Positions 62,912 through 64,000 of a stretch of 64,000 nt of DNA are shown here, piece by piece (the stretch's first letter is position 1; each line of letters begins with the position of its first letter). The notes under the pieces are model-generated. The model saw only the letters and a list, made by a program, of their open reading frames with translations, did not search any database and was not told where the DNA came from. The translations under genes and the position numbers were made by a program. This DNA is from Variovorax sp. TBS-050B (GTDB lineage: Bacteria; Pseudomonadota; Gammaproteobacteria; Burkholderiales; Burkholderiaceae_C), in NCBI RefSeq assembly GCF_029893635.1, contig NZ_JARXYR010000001.1:536857-600856 (forward strand), read 5' to 3'.

Positions 62912-64000
62912 TCAGCCGAGCAGTTGCACCTTCTGCAGCGCCTGCGCCAGCGACTTCATCAATGCGTCCGACGGCGGCTCGCCCGCAACACTGGGCAGCA
63001 GTGTCAGCGTCACGGTGCCGTCGGTCGCGCGCACGCACGAACCCAGGGTCCGCCCCTCGCTCTGGATCGCGATCTTCTGCGGCTTGGCGCCGGGCTCGGT
63101 GCCGAGCAGCCGGGCCACCACCACCGCCGGCAGCAGCTTCTGGCCCCTGACCTTTTCGGCCCTTTTCAGCACGCTGCGGCGGTCCTTGTCGAGCGCCGCG
63201 TTGAGCTGCTCGGCGTGGCGGTACTGGATCTCGAGCGGGCTGCGGAAGCATTCGACCACCGCCGACGGGAGTTGCGCGACGATCAGCGCCTTGCGCACCC
63301 AGGTGTGGCTGACGCCGAGCTTCTCGGCCATCTGCCGCTGCGTCGGGAACAGCTGCTCCTCGAGCGCGCGCTGGTACATCACGCCCTGCTCGTAGGGCGA
63401 CAGGTCGGCGCGCTCGCGGTTCTCACGGTCCATGGCGGCGAACAGCTCGGCGTCGCCGAGTTCGTCGACCCAGATCGCCGCGAGCACGGGGATGCCGAGT
63501 TCGAGGCAGGCGCGGTGGCGCCGGTGGCCGAACACCAGCTCGTAGCGATCCGGCTCGTCCGGCAGCGCGCGCACCAGGATCGGCTGGACGTTGCCGCCGG
63601 CCTGCTCGATGTCGGCCTTGAGCCCGGCGAAATCGGCGTTCTCGAAGGCGGCCGGATGGCGGTTGGCCCAGCGCGAGACGCGGATCGTCTTCGGGTCCAG
63701 CTTGCGCGTCGGCGTCGATCCGTCGTACTGGCGCAGCCGTTCGCGCAGCGTGGCGAGTTCGCCCTCGACCGCCTGCATCTGGCCGCGGAATGCGAGCATC
63801 TGGCCGGGGCCGGTGCGTGGCGCGAACTGGCCGGTCTGGGCCGGCGGGAACCGGGTCTCCGCCGCGGCCGCAGCGGGCAGTGCCGGCGGAACGGGCGTCG
63901 CCGGCGCGATGCCGGGCGCCTGCGAGGGGGCCGGGCTCGCGGCGGCCGGAGGCTCGGGAATCGAGAGTCCGGCGGTCAGGGCTTCGAGGCGTTTGCGGGT
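62912..64000 (-). CDS. parB: ParB-family partition protein (N-terminus beyond window)
   Basis: 362 residues visible; the frame is open to the window edge with no start seen, beginning T-R-K-R-L-E-A-L-T-A-G-L. An Ala/Pro-rich linker leads to M-L-A-F-R-G-Q-M and a short coiled coil, then the ParB N-domain (V-S-R-W-A-N-R-H, N-V-Q-P-I-L-V-R-A-L, the CTP-binding-region segment F-G-H-R-R-H-R-A-C) and a KorB-like helix-turn-helix (M-A-E-K-L-G-V-S-H-T-W-V-R-K-A-L). It binds centromere-like sites and works with a ParA ATPase, expected just outside the window. This form is typical of plasmids and secondary chromosomes of Burkholderiales. Confidence 0.93.
   Translation of the reverse strand, partial: TRKRLEALTAGLSIPEPPAAASPAPSQAPGIAPATPVPPALPAAAAAETRFPPAQTGQFAPRTGPGQMLAFRGQMQAVEGELATLRERLRQYDGSTPTRKLDPKTIRVSRWANRHPAAFENADFAGLKADIEQAGGNVQPILVRALPDEPDRYELVFGHRRHRACLELGIPVLAAIWVDELGDAELFAAMDRENRERADLSPYEQGVMYQRALEEQLFPTQRQMAEKLGVSHTWVRKALIVAQLPSAVVECFRSPLEIQYRHAEQLNAALDKDRRSVLKRAEKVRGQKLLPAVVVARLLGTEPGAKPQKIAIQSEGRTLGSCVRATDGTVTLTLLPSVAGEPPSDALMKSLAQALQKVQLLG

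Overview
The window is very GC-rich, densely packed, and coded on both strands in short operons. The mix of genes points to a metabolically versatile soil betaproteobacterium of the Comamonadaceae (Variovorax-like): Bug-family periplasmic receptors, many LysR/AraC/GntR/IclR regulators, CoA-ester and aromatic catabolism, and a cyanide-insensitive bd oxidase. The right end carries a ParB partition gene beside a large tyrosine recombinase. That suggests the window lies near the maintenance region of a secondary replicon (chromid or megaplasmid). No rRNA, tRNA, CRISPR array or insertion sequence was found.

Layout, left to right. (1) 1-5.5 kb: a leftward carboxymuconolactone-decarboxylase-like / thioredoxin-like / glutamine amidotransferase operon, a divergent AraC regulator, then cioAB plus a 51-residue DUF2474 membrane peptide. 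(2) 6.7-18.4 kb: a GntR regulator divergent from a catabolic operon. The operon encodes a Rieske oxygenase, a glutamine-synthetase-like ligase, a [2Fe-2S] ferredoxin, a ferredoxin reductase, a five-gene branched-chain-type ABC importer and a lipoprotein amidohydrolase. The set resembles the logic of aniline-type pathways, in which an amine is gamma-glutamylated before oxygenation. (3) 18.5-21.9 kb: hipBA with a palindromic operator, then a membrane peptide and a bifunctional NMN adenylyltransferase/Nudix protein. (4) 22-31.3 kb: a TolC/HlyD/two-permease export operon with no ATPase gene, a NarL-type response regulator, an oxalate/formate-family antiporter and a sensor kinase. (5) 31.4-50.5 kb: a catabolic region with a nitroreductase, a frameshifted DUF4863 gene, a Pao-type molybdenum hydroxylase (three subunits), an MFS pump, two short citrate-synthase-like (citryl-CoA-lyase-like) proteins, an acyl-CoA ligase, a class III CoA transferase, an intradiol dioxygenase, four orphan Bug receptors and four regulators. 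(6) 50.5-59.5 kb: AraC- and LysR-controlled redox genes (WrbA, four SDRs, a quinone oxidoreductase, an NTF2-like protein, an Atu4866-family protein). (7) 59.7-64 kb: an orphan Phd-type antitoxin, a DUF3701 tyrosine recombinase with a small translationally coupled partner, a gene-free stretch with overlapping dyads, and parB running off the end.

The main regulatory findings were read by eye. A 51-bp dyad element occurs twice, at the same distance from the Bug-receptor gene and the MFS gene. Three TTGNATGCAA sites lie between the GntR gene and the oxygenase operon. An inverted repeat precedes hipB, and phased GTCCAA repeats precede cioA.
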